NCBI RefSeq assembly: GCF_002251435.1
Contig: NZ_NPJI01000029.1
Coordinates: 62,001-126,000 of the forward strand
Source: Prevotella sp. P2-180
GTDB lineage: Bacteria; Bacteroidota; Bacteroidia; Bacteroidales; Bacteroidaceae
DNA: 64,000 bases
Direction: 5' to 3'
Each line of letters opens with the position of its first letter. Position 1 is the stretch's first letter. Positions 1 through 9,592 of the stretch are shown in pieces. The position numbers and the translations under genes are program-made. The notes under the pieces are model-generated. The model was not told the origin of the DNA. It made no database searches and saw nothing but the letters and a program-made list of their open reading frames with translations.

Positions 1-2541
1 GCTGGTGTGGTTATTATCACAACAAAGGCTGGACGTTCTTCCGCAAACTCACAGATCAGCCTGAAAATCAATCAAGGTTTCTACGGCAGAGGTATAAAAG
101 AGTATAGCCGTCTTGGTGTGACCGACTGGATGGAAAGTTCATGGAAAGCAATGAAAAACTATGCCATGACCGGTTCTCTCGCCCTTGATGAGGCTGCAGC
201 CGCTCAGTATGCCACAGAGCACCTTGCCACTGATGTCATACAGAACAACATCTTCGACAAAGATGCAACTGAGCTATTCGACAATGGTGGAAAACTTATT
301 GCAAACGTAAAGCCAGGTTATTCAGACCTTGACTGGGAGGACAACATCGAACGTACTGGCAGCCGTCAGGAATATAATCTTGACGGAAATTACACAAGCG
401 ATAAGCTCAGCGTATATTCTTCTTTGGGTTATCTGAAGGAAAACGGTTATGTAGTGGGCAGTGACTATGAGCGCTACACAGGAAGAATAAACAGTTCTTA
501 CACACCTAATAAGTGGATTACATCTGGTCTAAACATCAACGCAACGATTTCCAAGCGCCACTTTAATGACAGTGCCACAGGTTCATACTACTCAAACCCA
601 TTCTATGTGGCACGTTATATGGCTCCTGTGTATCCTTACTATATGCATAATGCAGACGGCAGCATACAGAAAGACGAATTTGGTGAGCCTGTTTGGGATA
701 CCACATCCCCATATCTTGACAACCGTAATATTGCATACGAGCTTCGCAAGGATAAGGATGAGTCGAGACGTAACGTAATTGATGCCACTGCATTCGCGAC
801 AATCAACTTGCCTTATGATTTTTCACTGACAGTTAAGGGCAACATGGCTCACAGGACAAACAACCGCACTAGCTATAACAACCCTGAAATTGGTGATGGA
901 GCGACAAACAACGGACGTTTGACAGCCTATAGTTATGAGTATAGCAACTATACGATGCAGGAACTCCTTAATTGGGGTCATGATTACGGTTTGCACCATG
1001 TTGACGCACTTCTTGGTCATGAGAATTACAAATATGAGAGTAAAGCCACTTACGGAATGAACACAAACATGGCTGTTGACGACATCTTCGTAATGTCGAA
1101 CTTCCTGACCAACTCTTATTTCCAGGGTTATGACAACGAATATGCCACAGAGTCATATATGGCACGTGCTCGCTACAACTTTGACCAAAAGTATTTCTTC
1201 GATGCCTCTTGGCGTCGTGATGGTTCCTCACGTTTCCACAAGGACAACCGCTGGGGTAACTTCTTCTCCGTTGGTGCAAGTTGGAATGCCAAGAAAGAGA
1301 ATTTCCTGAAAGACGTCAAATGGATTGACCAGGCTCGCTTGCGTGCCTCATACGGTGAAGTAGGTAACGATGCAGGCGTGAGCTATTATGCTTATCAAGC
1401 CTTATACTACATTGACAAGAACGGTGGCAACCCTGCTCTTATGAAACAAAGTCTTGCTGCAAATGACATTAAATGGGAGACAACACAAACATTTGACATT
1501 GCCCTGGAAGGCCGTCTGTTTGACAGACTAAATTTCTCTATCGGATATTTTGACAAGCGCTCAAAAGACCTCCTTTTCGCTGTACGCCTACCACTGTCAG
1601 CCGGCTCGTTCGCATACAATGAGTATGACTACAATATGACCATCTATAAGAATATTGGTACTATCAGCAACCGAGGTTTCGAGATAGCGCTCGACTATGA
1701 TATCTTCAAAGGAAAGAACTTCAGTTGGAACGTAGGAGCAGACGCCACATTCCTCAAGAACAAGATTATAACACTTCCTAATGGTGACAATATCCTGTCA
1801 GGATTGCATAATTACACAGAAGGCCGTTCTCTTTATGACTTCTACACCTATCACTTCGAAGGAGTTGACCAATTGACAGGTAACTCTCTCTACACCTTGG
1901 ACCCTGAAAAGGAAGAGAGTGCTGCCGCTGCTGGCGAGTTAGTTGAAATTAACGGTAAGAAATATACAACAGACACGGCTTACGGACTTCGTGATTTCCA
2001 CGAGACTGCTCTTCCTACTGTTTACGGCTCGTTCCACACTAATTTGACATGGAAGGGTCTGTCTGCTAACATTCTTTTCACATATAGCTTAGGAGGAAAG
2101 GTTTACGATGCGTCATACCAGTCGCTGATGTCAACCAATGCAATGTCAAGCGGTTCTGCCCTTCATGAGGACGTGCTGAATTCATGGAACGGCGTTCCCT
2201 CAGGTATTACGGAAACATCAGCAAATAGAATTGACACAAACGGAATCCCTGCGCTCAGCTATGACCGTAGCAGTTACAACAACAACAACTCTGACCGTTG
2301 GCTGACCAATGCATCTTACCTTGTATGTAAGAATATCAGCCTTTCCTACTCTCTTCCAAAATCGCTTGTTAGCGGTTGGAACTGTGGTATAACAGGTATT
2401 GCCATCAACGCAGGAGTAGAAAACCTCTTCACCTTAACGGCACGTCGCGGTATGAACCCACAGTTTAATTTCACTGGTGGCTCAGACGATACTTATGTGA
2501 CCTCAAGAGTGTTTAACTTCGGAGTTACATTTAATTTCTAA
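1..2541 (+). CDS. SusC/RagA-family TonB-dependent outer-membrane transporter, 5' end missing
   Basis: This is the C-terminal part of a TonB-dependent outer-membrane transporter that imports glycans or peptides together with a SusD lipoprotein. The frame is open from base 1, where it reads AGVVIITTKAG, the usual end of the SusC plug-domain signature. The signal peptide, any N-terminal carboxypeptidase-like domain and most of the plug therefore lie outside the window, and the ATG at 7 is an internal methionine. The remaining roughly 846 residues look like a 22-strand beta-barrel, with alternating aromatic strands (for example KLSVYSSLGYLKENGY) and a terminal phenylalanine (FNFGVTFNF). The partner susD begins 28 bp downstream on the same strand. 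No glycoside hydrolase or sensor follows the pair, so the substrate cannot be read from context. Family assignment is firm; substrate is unknown. Confidence 0.95.
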   Translation, partial: AGVVIITTKAGRSSANSQISLKINQGFYGRGIKEYSRLGVTDWMESSWKAMKNYAMTGSLALDEAAAAQYATEHLATDVIQNNIFDKDATELFDNGGKLIANVKPGYSDLDWEDNIERTGSRQEYNLDGNYTSDKLSVYSSLGYLKENGYVVGSDYERYTGRINSSYTPNKWITSGLNINATISKRHFNDSATGSYYSNPFYVARYMAPVYPYYMHNADGSIQKDEFGEPVWDTTSPYLDNRNIAYELRKDKDESRRNVIDATAFATINLPYDFSLTVKGNMAHRTNNRTSYNNPEIGDGATNNGRLTAYSYEYSNYTMQELLNWGHDYGLHHVDALLGHENYKYESKATYGMNTNMAVDDIFVMSNFLTNSYFQGYDNEYATESYMARARYNFDQKYFFDASWRRDGSSRFHKDNRWGNFFSVGASWNAKKENFLKDVKWIDQARLRASYGEVGNDAGVSYYAYQALYYIDKNGGNPALMKQSLAANDIKWETTQTFDIALEGRLFDRLNFSIGYFDKRSKDLLFAVRLPLSAGSFAYNEYDYNMTIYKNIGTISNRGFEIALDYDIFKGKNFSWNVGADATFLKNKIITLPNGDNILSGLHNYTEGRSLYDFYTYHFEGVDQLTGNSLYTLDPEKEESAAAAGELVEINGKKYTTDTAYGLRDFHETALPTVYGSFHTNLTWKGLSANILFTYSLGGKVYDASYQSLMSTNAMSSGSALHEDVLNSWNGVPSGITETSANRIDTNGIPALSYDRSSYNNNNSDRWLTNASYLVCKNISLSYSLPKSLVSGWNCGITGIAINAGVENLFTLTARRGMNPQFNFTGGSDDTYVTSRVFNFGVTFNF

Positions 2542-2569
2542 TAGTATAAAACAATAGAAAGAAAAGATT

Positions 2570-4210
2570 ATGAAGACAAAAAACATATTGATTGCAGGAT
2601 TGGTTGCCTCAACCGCTTTGGCAATGACGTCATGCGGTAGCGACTATCTTGAGACAAGCCCCTCTGAGTCGGTATCAACAGGACAGGCTGTCGGTTCAAC
2701 GACCAACGCATACAAGGCGCTCAACGGAATAGCCAAGACCATGTCAACACAACAGTACGCATGGTCGCAGGGTTGCGCAGGCGAAGACCGCATCATATCT
2801 ATTTATGAGAACTATCCAAGCCAGGACTATATCTACAACTATTATGCCGCAGGATGGGGACCAATTATGAATATACAGTATAACACGCGTAACAACACGG
2901 CATACGCAGCATATCCATGGTATTACTATTATACTATAATCGGTCAGGCAAACTCCATTATCTGCAACATCGACAATGCCACAGGCCCTGAATCGGAGAA
3001 GAATTTCGACAAGGCTTCAGCATTGACTTACCGTGCCTACGGATATGAGAAACTGCTACACTACTATTGCCCACGTTGGAAGGAGTCTGGTAATGGTTCT
3101 GCGGAAGGACTTCCACTTCGTGTAGATGAATCAACAGGTGACCTTGCACCTTCCACAATGGCAGAGGTATATCAGCAGATATACAAGGACTGTGAGGATG
3201 CAATAGCATTATTCCAGTCAAGTGACTTTAATCGCAGCAGTTCGGAAATTTGGATTGCCAACGAGAATGTAGCCCATGCGGTTTATGCCCGTGCAGCCCT
3301 AACTCGCGAGGACTATTCTACAGCACTTGCACAGGCAAAACTTGCACGTCAGGGTTATCCTCTGATGAGTAATGCGGAATATCAGTCAGGATTCTGCAAA
3401 CCTACATCGGAATGGATTTTCGGTAGCTATGGCGACGCGACCGAGAACCTTTGGTACTGGAGCTATGGTACACAGTATTCGTGCAATGGTTACTATGCAA
3501 ACAACACTCCCTGCGGCGGTGGAGCCATGTATAAGGGATTGTATGACCAGATTCCAAACAACGATGCACGCAAAGCTTTGTTCATTACGGAAGACAAATT
3601 CCCGGAATTTGACATTTACGACAAAGCCAACGTAAACCAAACCTATGCATCTGTCGTCTATGGAAACGATATGTGGAATGCCGTTTATTCATATATCAAC
3701 CGGTTGTGGGCGTCGTCTGGTGCAAGCAGTATGGCTATGCCTTATCAGGCAGGAAACTTCTACCTTGGCGGTCAGATGAAATTCTACGTGTTCGACACTC
3801 CTGGAGTTGGCTACTTACCGTTCATTCGATCTTCTGAAATGGTTCTTATTGAAGCAGAAGCCAACTATTTCCTTGGCAACGCCTCTGCGGCACAGGCTTC
3901 GCTCGTAGAGCTTAATGCTACATCTGGACGCAACCCAGAATACACCTGTACACTTACAGGAGATGCTCTTTGGAATGAGATTATGAATTATCGTTGCTTT
4001 GAACTCTGGGGAGAAGGTTTTGGTTATAGCGACTACAAGCGTTGGGGTCGTGCCATAAGCCGCAAAACTCTCGCAAATGGTGGAAATGCTCATGCTGCAA
4101 TTGCTATTGACATTCCTGCCTCAGCAAGCAACAGTTGGGTTTGGGCAGTACCACAGTACGAAACGGACTACAACAAGGGCTATTCTACAGGCAACGAGAC
4201 AATGGAATAA
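2570..4210 (+). CDS. SusD/RagB-family nutrient-binding outer-membrane lipoprotein
   Basis: This is the surface lipoprotein that caps the SusC barrel and captures the ligand. It has 546 residues, normal for SusD-like proteins. The start shows a lipoprotein signal peptide (MKTKNILIAG, then a hydrophobic run to MTSC), with Cys22 as the lipidated residue. The N-terminal half is helical and TPR-like, with the recurring alanine-rich segment AHAVYARAALTREDYSTALA near residues 235-255. The C-terminal half carries typical SusD_RagB text, 'PFIRSSEMVLIEAEANYF' and a late 'ELWGEGFGYSDYKRWGR'. It is co-oriented and closely spaced with the upstream susC, and a strong hairpin terminator follows, so the two form a transcription unit whose 5' end is not visible. 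The ligand is not predictable from this sequence. Confidence 0.95.
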   Translation: MKTKNILIAGLVASTALAMTSCGSDYLETSPSESVSTGQAVGSTTNAYKALNGIAKTMSTQQYAWSQGCAGEDRIISIYENYPSQDYIYNYYAAGWGPIMNIQYNTRNNTAYAAYPWYYYYTIIGQANSIICNIDNATGPESEKNFDKASALTYRAYGYEKLLHYYCPRWKESGNGSAEGLPLRVDESTGDLAPSTMAEVYQQIYKDCEDAIALFQSSDFNRSSSEIWIANENVAHAVYARAALTREDYSTALAQAKLARQGYPLMSNAEYQSGFCKPTSEWIFGSYGDATENLWYWSYGTQYSCNGYYANNTPCGGGAMYKGLYDQIPNNDARKALFITEDKFPEFDIYDKANVNQTYASVVYGNDMWNAVYSYINRLWASSGASSMAMPYQAGNFYLGGQMKFYVFDTPGVGYLPFIRSSEMVLIEAEANYFLGNASAAQASLVELNATSGRNPEYTCTLTGDALWNEIMNYRCFELWGEGFGYSDYKRWGRAISRKTLANGGNAHAAIAIDIPASASNSWVWAVPQYETDYNKGYSTGNETME

Positions 4211-4233
4211 TAACAATAAGATTACTATTAAAT

Positions 4234-4274
4234 AAAAAAGGTGCAGCCCCGATTGCCGAGGCTGCACCTTTTAT
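4234..4274 (+). terminator. Rho-independent terminator after susD
   Basis: A 9-bp GC-rich stem (GGTGCAGCC at 4240-4248 pairing with GGCTGCACC at 4260-4268) is preceded by an A-run and followed by a T-rich tract. It lies 30 bp beyond the susD stop codon. Confidence 0.85.
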
Positions 4275-4389
4275 ATATCTTGACCCAATATCAAGGTAAT
4301 TTTGCGCGAAATGGTATTTTTTATACCTCGCGGATTCAACTAGCAAGTGCAATATTTAGTATCCTTCATGCATAAATAATGTTAATCTC

Positions 4390-4420
4390 TTGGTTTCCAC
4401 GAATTATTTCGTTATATTTG
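4390..4420 (+). promoter_or_regulatory. Bacteroidota-type promoter before the decayed Rpn-like gene
   Basis: A TTG (4390-4392) is followed after 20 bp by TATATTTG (4413-4420), matching the -33/-7 promoter form. A strong AAGGAG ribosome site (4445-4450) and ATG at 4459 follow. Both signals are intact although the gene behind them is broken. Confidence 0.65.
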
Positions 4421-4458
4421 CACCTAATTTTCGAAATAACTTATAAGGAGAAAAGAAA

Positions 4459-4850
4459 ATGAAATATTATGGTGCCAACCCAATGACAGACAAGTGATTG
4501 AGATTGATGACTCGCTATTGTCGGGTAATCCAAATATGGAATATATCATGCATCGACTGGTTTCAGCGGCAGCCGATCCCGAAGTAAGACAGAACATGAA
4601 TGTTGAAGACGAGTTTTTCTCTGCCATTGAGGAAAGAGATACTGCAGTTATGTTTCGCGACAAGAGAATAGAAGAACAAAATAGAATTATTGCACAACAG
4701 GACAATTTAATAGAGCAGAAGGACAACTTGTTGGAGCAGAAGGAGATTGCTTTACAGGCTACAGTCAAGGCCTTAAAGGCAGCGGGCCTTCCTGTTGAGA
4801 AAATAGCGATGATAACAGGTCTTGAGGTAGTTTACATAAACTCTTTATAA
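4459..4850 (+). pseudogene. Truncated or frameshifted Rpn-type (PD-(D/E)XK transposase-like) C-terminal remnant
   Basis: A well-placed ATG at 4459 (with AAGGAG 8 nt upstream) reads MKYYGANPMTDK and stops at TGA. The next frame continues as VIEIDDSLLSGNPNMEY... for 118 residues, starting at a GTG at 4494. The downstream part has a helical linker, a long Q/E-rich coiled coil (EEQNRIIAQQDNLIEQKDNL) and a small tail, KALKAAGLPVEKIAMITGLE. That tail resembles the C-terminal helix-turn-helix-like ending of Bacteroidales Rpn-family 'recombination-promoting nuclease/putative transposase' proteins. The nuclease domain normally before it (about 200 residues) is absent. It is probably a decayed copy created by deletion plus a one-base shift. 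Alternatively it is a short functional gene starting at GTG 4494, or made by -1 frameshifting. The family call is from general resemblance only. Confidence 0.5.
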
Positions 4851-4931
4851 ATTAAGGTGGATTATATTAGAACCCATCTAAAGGGTTTTCTAAAAAAAAT
4901 GTTTTTGACTAATTAGAATAATTGTTGAAAT

Positions 4932-6644
4932 ATGGTATTAAGCAGAATGTTTATTACGAGGTCTTTCGTATTGCTGGCATCAGTCCTTATGGCAACATCC
5001 AATGTATTTGCAAAATACAGGACTAATGCTGAAATGAAAAGAATTGCGGGACAGGTGCTCCTGCAAAATATTGACAAGGCGAAGCCAATGGGACGCACCA
5101 TGGAACTCGAACTTGTTAAAACCAACGACCAGCTCGCTGTGTTCAATGCCGATGGCTATGGCTTTGTGGTTGTAAACCGCAACGACAATGGTCGCGACGT
5201 GTTGGCATACTCCTCGACGAACTACATGGAGAACAACATGCCAGCTGGATTCAGGTGGTGGCTCGACGCAACAGTGGAAGCACTTGCCAACGGATATACA
5301 CGTGACTTTCAGGCTGATGTGTTAAAGGCAAACGCAACGGTAGAAAACTTCATTACTACAAATTGGAACCAATATGCCCCTTACAACGACAAATGCCCGG
5401 AAGTAAAGGGAGACTCTCGTAAAGTAAAGGCTCCAACTGGATGTACTGCAACATCCATGGCCCAGATACTTAATTATTATAAGTATCCTGCTAAGGGCAA
5501 AGGTAAGGGTGGATATTATTATGTAAATAGTGATGGTCATGGCACCGACACTGTAGAGGTTGAAGCTCCCATAGACGGCGTATACCAATATGATGTACTG
5601 AAGGACACATATACATCAGACGAAACCGAAAAAGATGCCATTTCAACCTTAATGTTTGATTGTGGCAAGTCTGCATATATGACTTATACCGCTAAAGAAA
5701 GCGGTTCAACGTATTATTGGGCAGTAAGAGGCATTGCCAACAATTTCCAGTATGACCCTTACGCACTTGAACTATACGAAAGAGTTTTTTTTGACGACGC
5801 AGAGTGGTATGATAAAGTTAAACGCGAATTAATCGATAAAAGGCCTGTAATGTATGCCGCATTGACAAAGAAAAATGGAGGTCACTCGTTTCTGTTTACT
5901 GGAATAAATACGGAAGGACTTGTATGGGTGAATTGGGGATGGTCAGGACTTTCTGACGGATGGTATGCCATCGACCAGCTAAAGCCGGATGCAAATTTGG
6001 ATTTCTGTGTTTCACATCAGATGATAATCGGATTCAAACCGCAACCTGAACCAGATAAAGATGAAGAGAACAAGTCTTTTTGGGGTTTTAGCGAGGAAGA
6101 GAATTTTGCCATCCGGCGTGCAAATAAGGATGCAAAGATACAGCAATTTGTTTTATATAATTTTTGCTGGAGGGATTTCAACGGACGTTTCTATCTGGTA
6201 ATTGAAAACCTGGATACAAACAAAGCGTATAGTGTATTCTTCTCTGAAACAAAAGAAAATGGAGTGGATAATTCCATACAACAGTATTATGGCTTGCGCT
6301 TTATACCGGGAAATACCATAAAGCAGTACTATAATAAAGCTACGTCTGAAACCATTCCGGCAGGAAACTATAGAGTCTCAATACAGACCCAATCATACGG
6401 AGAGAGCAATCTCCAGCCCGTACGTCGCTCGTCTAACAAGTCTCCGTATTCATGGTTCACTGTAGATGACAGCGGCAATTTCGAGGTAAGTAACGATCCG
6501 CCTTCGACAGGAATAAATGAAGTTATGGTTGACAGACAATATTCTGGAGCCTCATACACTCTTAAAGGCATAAAGATTAACTCTGATACGCCGATAATGT
6601 CGAAAGGACTGTTTATCAGAGAAAACAAAATATACGCAAAATAA
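4932..6644 (+). CDS. Secreted C10-family (streptopain-like) cysteine peptidase
   Basis: This is a secreted cysteine protease of MEROPS family C10, related to streptopain and Prevotella interpain. Residues 1-27 are a signal peptide (MVLSRMFITRSFVLLASVLM, then cleavage near VFA-K). An inhibitory Spi-type propeptide covers about 30-135 (FNADGYGFVVVNRNDNGRDV). The catalytic cysteine is Cys171 in APTGCTATSMAQ. The catalytic histidine is His318 in NGGHSFLFTG, and the expected tryptophan-rich block NWGWSG follows at 334-339. About 180 further residues form a C-terminal extension ending in a Prevotella-style sorting-like tail (STGINEVMV... GLFIRENKIYAK), so delivery through the type IX system is possible but inferred. 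Nothing before it clearly forms an operon with it. A terminator follows at 6671. The likely role is breakdown of extracellular or host proteins. Confidence 0.9.
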   Translation: MVLSRMFITRSFVLLASVLMATSNVFAKYRTNAEMKRIAGQVLLQNIDKAKPMGRTMELELVKTNDQLAVFNADGYGFVVVNRNDNGRDVLAYSSTNYMENNMPAGFRWWLDATVEALANGYTRDFQADVLKANATVENFITTNWNQYAPYNDKCPEVKGDSRKVKAPTGCTATSMAQILNYYKYPAKGKGKGGYYYVNSDGHGTDTVEVEAPIDGVYQYDVLKDTYTSDETEKDAISTLMFDCGKSAYMTYTAKESGSTYYWAVRGIANNFQYDPYALELYERVFFDDAEWYDKVKRELIDKRPVMYAALTKKNGGHSFLFTGINTEGLVWVNWGWSGLSDGWYAIDQLKPDANLDFCVSHQMIIGFKPQPEPDKDEENKSFWGFSEEENFAIRRANKDAKIQQFVLYNFCWRDFNGRFYLVIENLDTNKAYSVFFSETKENGVDNSIQQYYGLRFIPGNTIKQYYNKATSETIPAGNYRVSIQTQSYGESNLQPVRRSSNKSPYSWFTVDDSGNFEVSNDPPSTGINEVMVDRQYSGASYTLKGIKINSDTPIMSKGLFIRENKIYAK

Positions 6645-6670
6645 ATATCCTGTGCCCCTTGGACAATATA

Positions 6671-6720
6671 CCCTGAAAGGTGAATGCATTTGACATATTT
6701 CACCTTTTCAGGGCTTTTTT
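6671..6720 (+). terminator. Rho-independent terminator after the C10 protease
   Basis: A 14-bp stem (CCCTGAAAGGTGAA at 6671-6684 with its complement at 6699-6713, one extra base) is followed by CTTTTTT. Confidence 0.85.
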
Positions 6721-6796
6721 GTGTAAAAACGTAAGCTTCCCAGCCGAGGGAAGCGCATTTTTTTTTCTTTCTAAGAGGTAAAAAATAGTCGAAAAG

Positions 6797-6828
6797 TTTG
6801 GTCGTTTAATGGAAAACACGTAATTTTG
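6797..6828 (+). promoter_or_regulatory. Promoter of the spmAB-flippase-DPP7 run
   Basis: TTTG at 6797-6800, a 20-bp spacer and TAATTTTG at 6821-6828 match the Bacteroidota promoter. Transcription would start near 6833, which rules out a start codon at 6826 and favours ATG 6850. Confidence 0.75.
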
Positions 6829-6849
6829 CAGCCATTAATACTTTGTATA

Positions 6850-8079
6850 ATGGTTCTAAACTATATCTGGGTCGCATTCTTTGTAATCGCATTTATCATA
6901 GCGGTTGTAAAACTATTGTTCATGGGGGATTTTGAGGTGTTTCCCGCTATGATGGACTCAACGTTCGCATCCTCGAAAACAGCCTTTGAGATTTCTCTTG
7001 GACTTACAGGAGTACTCTCGCTTTGGCTTGGGATAATGAAAATTGGAGAAAAGGGTGGGGTGGTCAATGTATTGGCAAGACTCCTAAGCCCAATCTTCGT
7101 AAGGCTTTTCCCCAATATTCCCAAAGGTCATCCTGTAACAGGAAGTATATTCATGAACATTGCCGCAAACATGCTCGGTCTTGACAATGCTGCCACGCCT
7201 CTTGGATTAAAGGCGATGGAACAACTACAGGAACTGAACACGAAAAAGGACACGGCATCAAATCCCATGATTATGTTTCTTGTGCTCAATACGAGCGGTC
7301 TGACTCTTATACCGGTAAGCATTATGGTATACAGGGCTCAGATGGGTGCTGCACAGCCTACTGATATTTTCGTGCCTATATTGCTTGCCACTTTTTTTTC
7401 TACCTTGTCTGGTATTGTGATAACAAGTCTTTTCCAACGCATAAACCTCTTTAATCGCACTATATTGTTTACGCTTGGAGGGGCATGTGTGGCAGTGGCC
7501 GGCATAATTTGGGCGTTCAGCCAGATGGACAAATCTCAGGTGGATATAGTAAGCACTACAGTAGCAAACATACTGTTGATGCTGATTATCATAGGGTTTA
7601 TTCTGTCGGGAGTTAGGCATAAGATAAATGTCTACGATGCCTTCATTGAAGGAGCGAAAGATGGTTTTCAGACAGCAGTGAGAATTATTCCGTATCTTGT
7701 GGCTATTCTTGTTGGCATTGGGGTCTTTCGGGCTTCAGGTGCAATGGATATGCTGATTGAAGGAATAAAATGGTCGGTGTCGGCTGTTGGTGGTGATACG
7801 GAGTTTGTGGGTGCCTTGCCTACTGCATTGATGAAACCCTTGTCTGGAAGCGGCGCAAGGGGGATGATGGTTGATGCCATGACGACATACGGGGCCGATT
7901 CTTTTGTAGGTCGGTTGAGCTGTGTGTTCCAAGGCTCTACCGATACCACTTTTTACATACTGGCAGTATATTTTGGCAGTGTTGGCATTAGGTATACCAG
8001 GCATGCCGTGGCTTGCGGATTGCTTGCCGACCTTGCCGGAATAATAGCCGCAGTTGCAATTTGTTATATGTTCTTTTAA
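6850..8079 (+). CDS. SpmA-SpmB fusion, nucleoside-recognition-domain membrane protein
   Basis: This polytopic inner-membrane protein of 409 residues joins two 'nucleoside recognition' (Gate) domains that are separate spore maturation proteins SpmA and SpmB in Bacillus. The first half contains GSIFMNIAANMLGLDNAATP and the second repeats the theme with ALPTALMKPLSGSGARGMM. Roughly ten hydrophobic segments are visible. The start at ATG 6850 is chosen because the promoter's -7 box overlaps the alternative TTG at 6826. Bacteroidota do not form spores, so the Bacillus name does not describe its job here; transport or envelope assembly is possible, but the substrate is unknown. The flippase gene starts 15 bp after its stop, which suggests a joint envelope function. 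Confidence 0.88.
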   Translation: MVLNYIWVAFFVIAFIIAVVKLLFMGDFEVFPAMMDSTFASSKTAFEISLGLTGVLSLWLGIMKIGEKGGVVNVLARLLSPIFVRLFPNIPKGHPVTGSIFMNIAANMLGLDNAATPLGLKAMEQLQELNTKKDTASNPMIMFLVLNTSGLTLIPVSIMVYRAQMGAAQPTDIFVPILLATFFSTLSGIVITSLFQRINLFNRTILFTLGGACVAVAGIIWAFSQMDKSQVDIVSTTVANILLMLIIIGFILSGVRHKINVYDAFIEGAKDGFQTAVRIIPYLVAILVGIGVFRASGAMDMLIEGIKWSVSAVGGDTEFVGALPTALMKPLSGSGARGMMVDAMTTYGADSFVGRLSCVFQGSTDTTFYILAVYFGSVGIRYTRHAVACGLLADLAGIIAAVAICYMFF

Positions 8080-8094
8080 GTATATATCTCGATT

Positions 8095-9579
8095 ATGGCA
8101 GGTTTGAAATCATTGGCCAAGGAAACGGCTATTTATGGATTGAGCAGTATAGTGGGACGTTTTCTTAACTATCTGCTCGTACCGCTTTATACAGCGAAGA
8201 TTTCCGCTGAAAGCGGTGGTTATGGTGTCATAACCAACATGTATGCCTATACGGCACTAATGCTAGTGCTTTTGACGTTTGGAATGGAAACCACCTTTTT
8301 CCGTTTTTCCAATAAAGAGGGAGAGGACCCTTCGAAGGTCTTTTCAGCTACGCTTACTGCGGTGGGGACTGTAGCTATGGTCTTCGTCTGTCTCGTCTTT
8401 GCATTCATCACTCCGTTGTCTTCTGCCATGGGGTATGCCTCTCATCCTTCTTTTGTGTGGGTTATGGCGGTTACGGTGGCGATAGACGCTTTCCAGTGCA
8501 TACCATTCGCTTATCTTAGATATAAGAAAAGGGCGGTGAAATTTGCCGTTTTGAAACTTTTGTTCATTGTCATGAACATAATGCTCAATCTCGTTTATTT
8601 CGTGGTGCTGCCTTCTCTTTATAAATCGTATCCCGATATTGTCGGAAATATATATAGTACAACCGTGGGGCCAGGCTATGCTTTCTATATAAACCTCTTT
8701 TGTACGGCTTCCATCACATTCTGTTTCTATAAGGAACTGAAGACTTTCCGTCTTTCCTTCGACAGAAAGATGCTCGGACGAATGCTTAGCTACAGCTGGC
8801 CGATTCTGGTGTTGGGAATTGCAGGAATACTAAATCAGACCGCAGACAAGATACTCTTTCCCTATATATATAAAGGAGGTGATGCCCATGAACAACTTGG
8901 CATATATGGAGCCGCATCGAAGATAGCCATGATAATGGCCATGATAACCCAGGCCTTCCGTTACGCCTATGAGCCGTTTGTGTTTGGAAAGTCTAAAGAC
9001 AAAGACAACAAGGAAACATACTCGTTGGCTATGAAGTATTTTTTAATCTTCACATTGTTGGCTTTCCTTGTAGTGGTAGGATATCTCGACGTGTTGAAAC
9101 ACTTGATAGGCAGTGACTATTGGGAGGGGCTGAAAGTGGTACCCATAGTGATGGCGGCAGAGATAATGATGGGAGTGTATTTCAACCTGTCGTTCTGGTA
9201 TAAACTGATAGACAAGACTATATGGGGAGCATGGTTCTCTGGTGCGGGATGCCTTGTCCTTATAGTCATCAATGTGGTGTTTGTTCCACAATATGGATAT
9301 ATGGCATGTGCATGGGCTGGTTTCGCGGGATACGCTACTGCAATGTTGTTCAGCTATCTTGTAGGACAGAAGTACTATCCTATAGACTATCATCTTGGAC
9401 ATATCGCAAAATACATTGTGTTGGCTGTTGTGGTATTTGCCATGATAACATATGTAAACTCATCGTTAGACACATTGCCAGCAGTTGCCATTAACACAGT
9501 ACTAATAGCGTTTTACGTCCTTTTCATCGTGAAAAATGATTTTCCCGTGTCTGCAATTTTAAAGAAAATAAAGAAATAA
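8095..9579 (+). CDS. Polysaccharide/lipid flippase of the MOP superfamily (Wzx-like)
   Basis: This is a 494-residue inner-membrane protein with about 14 hydrophobic segments. It begins MAGLKSLAKETAIYGLSSIV, typical of Bacteroidota 'oligosaccharide flippase family' (polysaccharide biosynthesis, Wzx/MurJ-related) proteins. Proteins of this type move undecaprenyl-linked sugar chains across the inner membrane. No glycosyltransferases flank it, so which polysaccharide it serves is not shown. It sits between the SpmAB fusion (15 bp upstream) and the S46 peptidase (13 bp downstream), evidently in one transcript. A role as MurJ-like lipid II flippase cannot be excluded from sequence alone, although the Wzx-type N-terminus argues against it. 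Confidence 0.88.
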   Translation: MAGLKSLAKETAIYGLSSIVGRFLNYLLVPLYTAKISAESGGYGVITNMYAYTALMLVLLTFGMETTFFRFSNKEGEDPSKVFSATLTAVGTVAMVFVCLVFAFITPLSSAMGYASHPSFVWVMAVTVAIDAFQCIPFAYLRYKKRAVKFAVLKLLFIVMNIMLNLVYFVVLPSLYKSYPDIVGNIYSTTVGPGYAFYINLFCTASITFCFYKELKTFRLSFDRKMLGRMLSYSWPILVLGIAGILNQTADKILFPYIYKGGDAHEQLGIYGAASKIAMIMAMITQAFRYAYEPFVFGKSKDKDNKETYSLAMKYFLIFTLLAFLVVVGYLDVLKHLIGSDYWEGLKVVPIVMAAEIMMGVYFNLSFWYKLIDKTIWGAWFSGAGCLVLIVINVVFVPQYGYMACAWAGFAGYATAMLFSYLVGQKYYPIDYHLGHIAKYIVLAVVVFAMITYVNSSLDTLPAVAINTVLIAFYVLFIVKNDFPVSAILKKIKK

Positions 9580-9592
9580 ATATATAAGTAAT

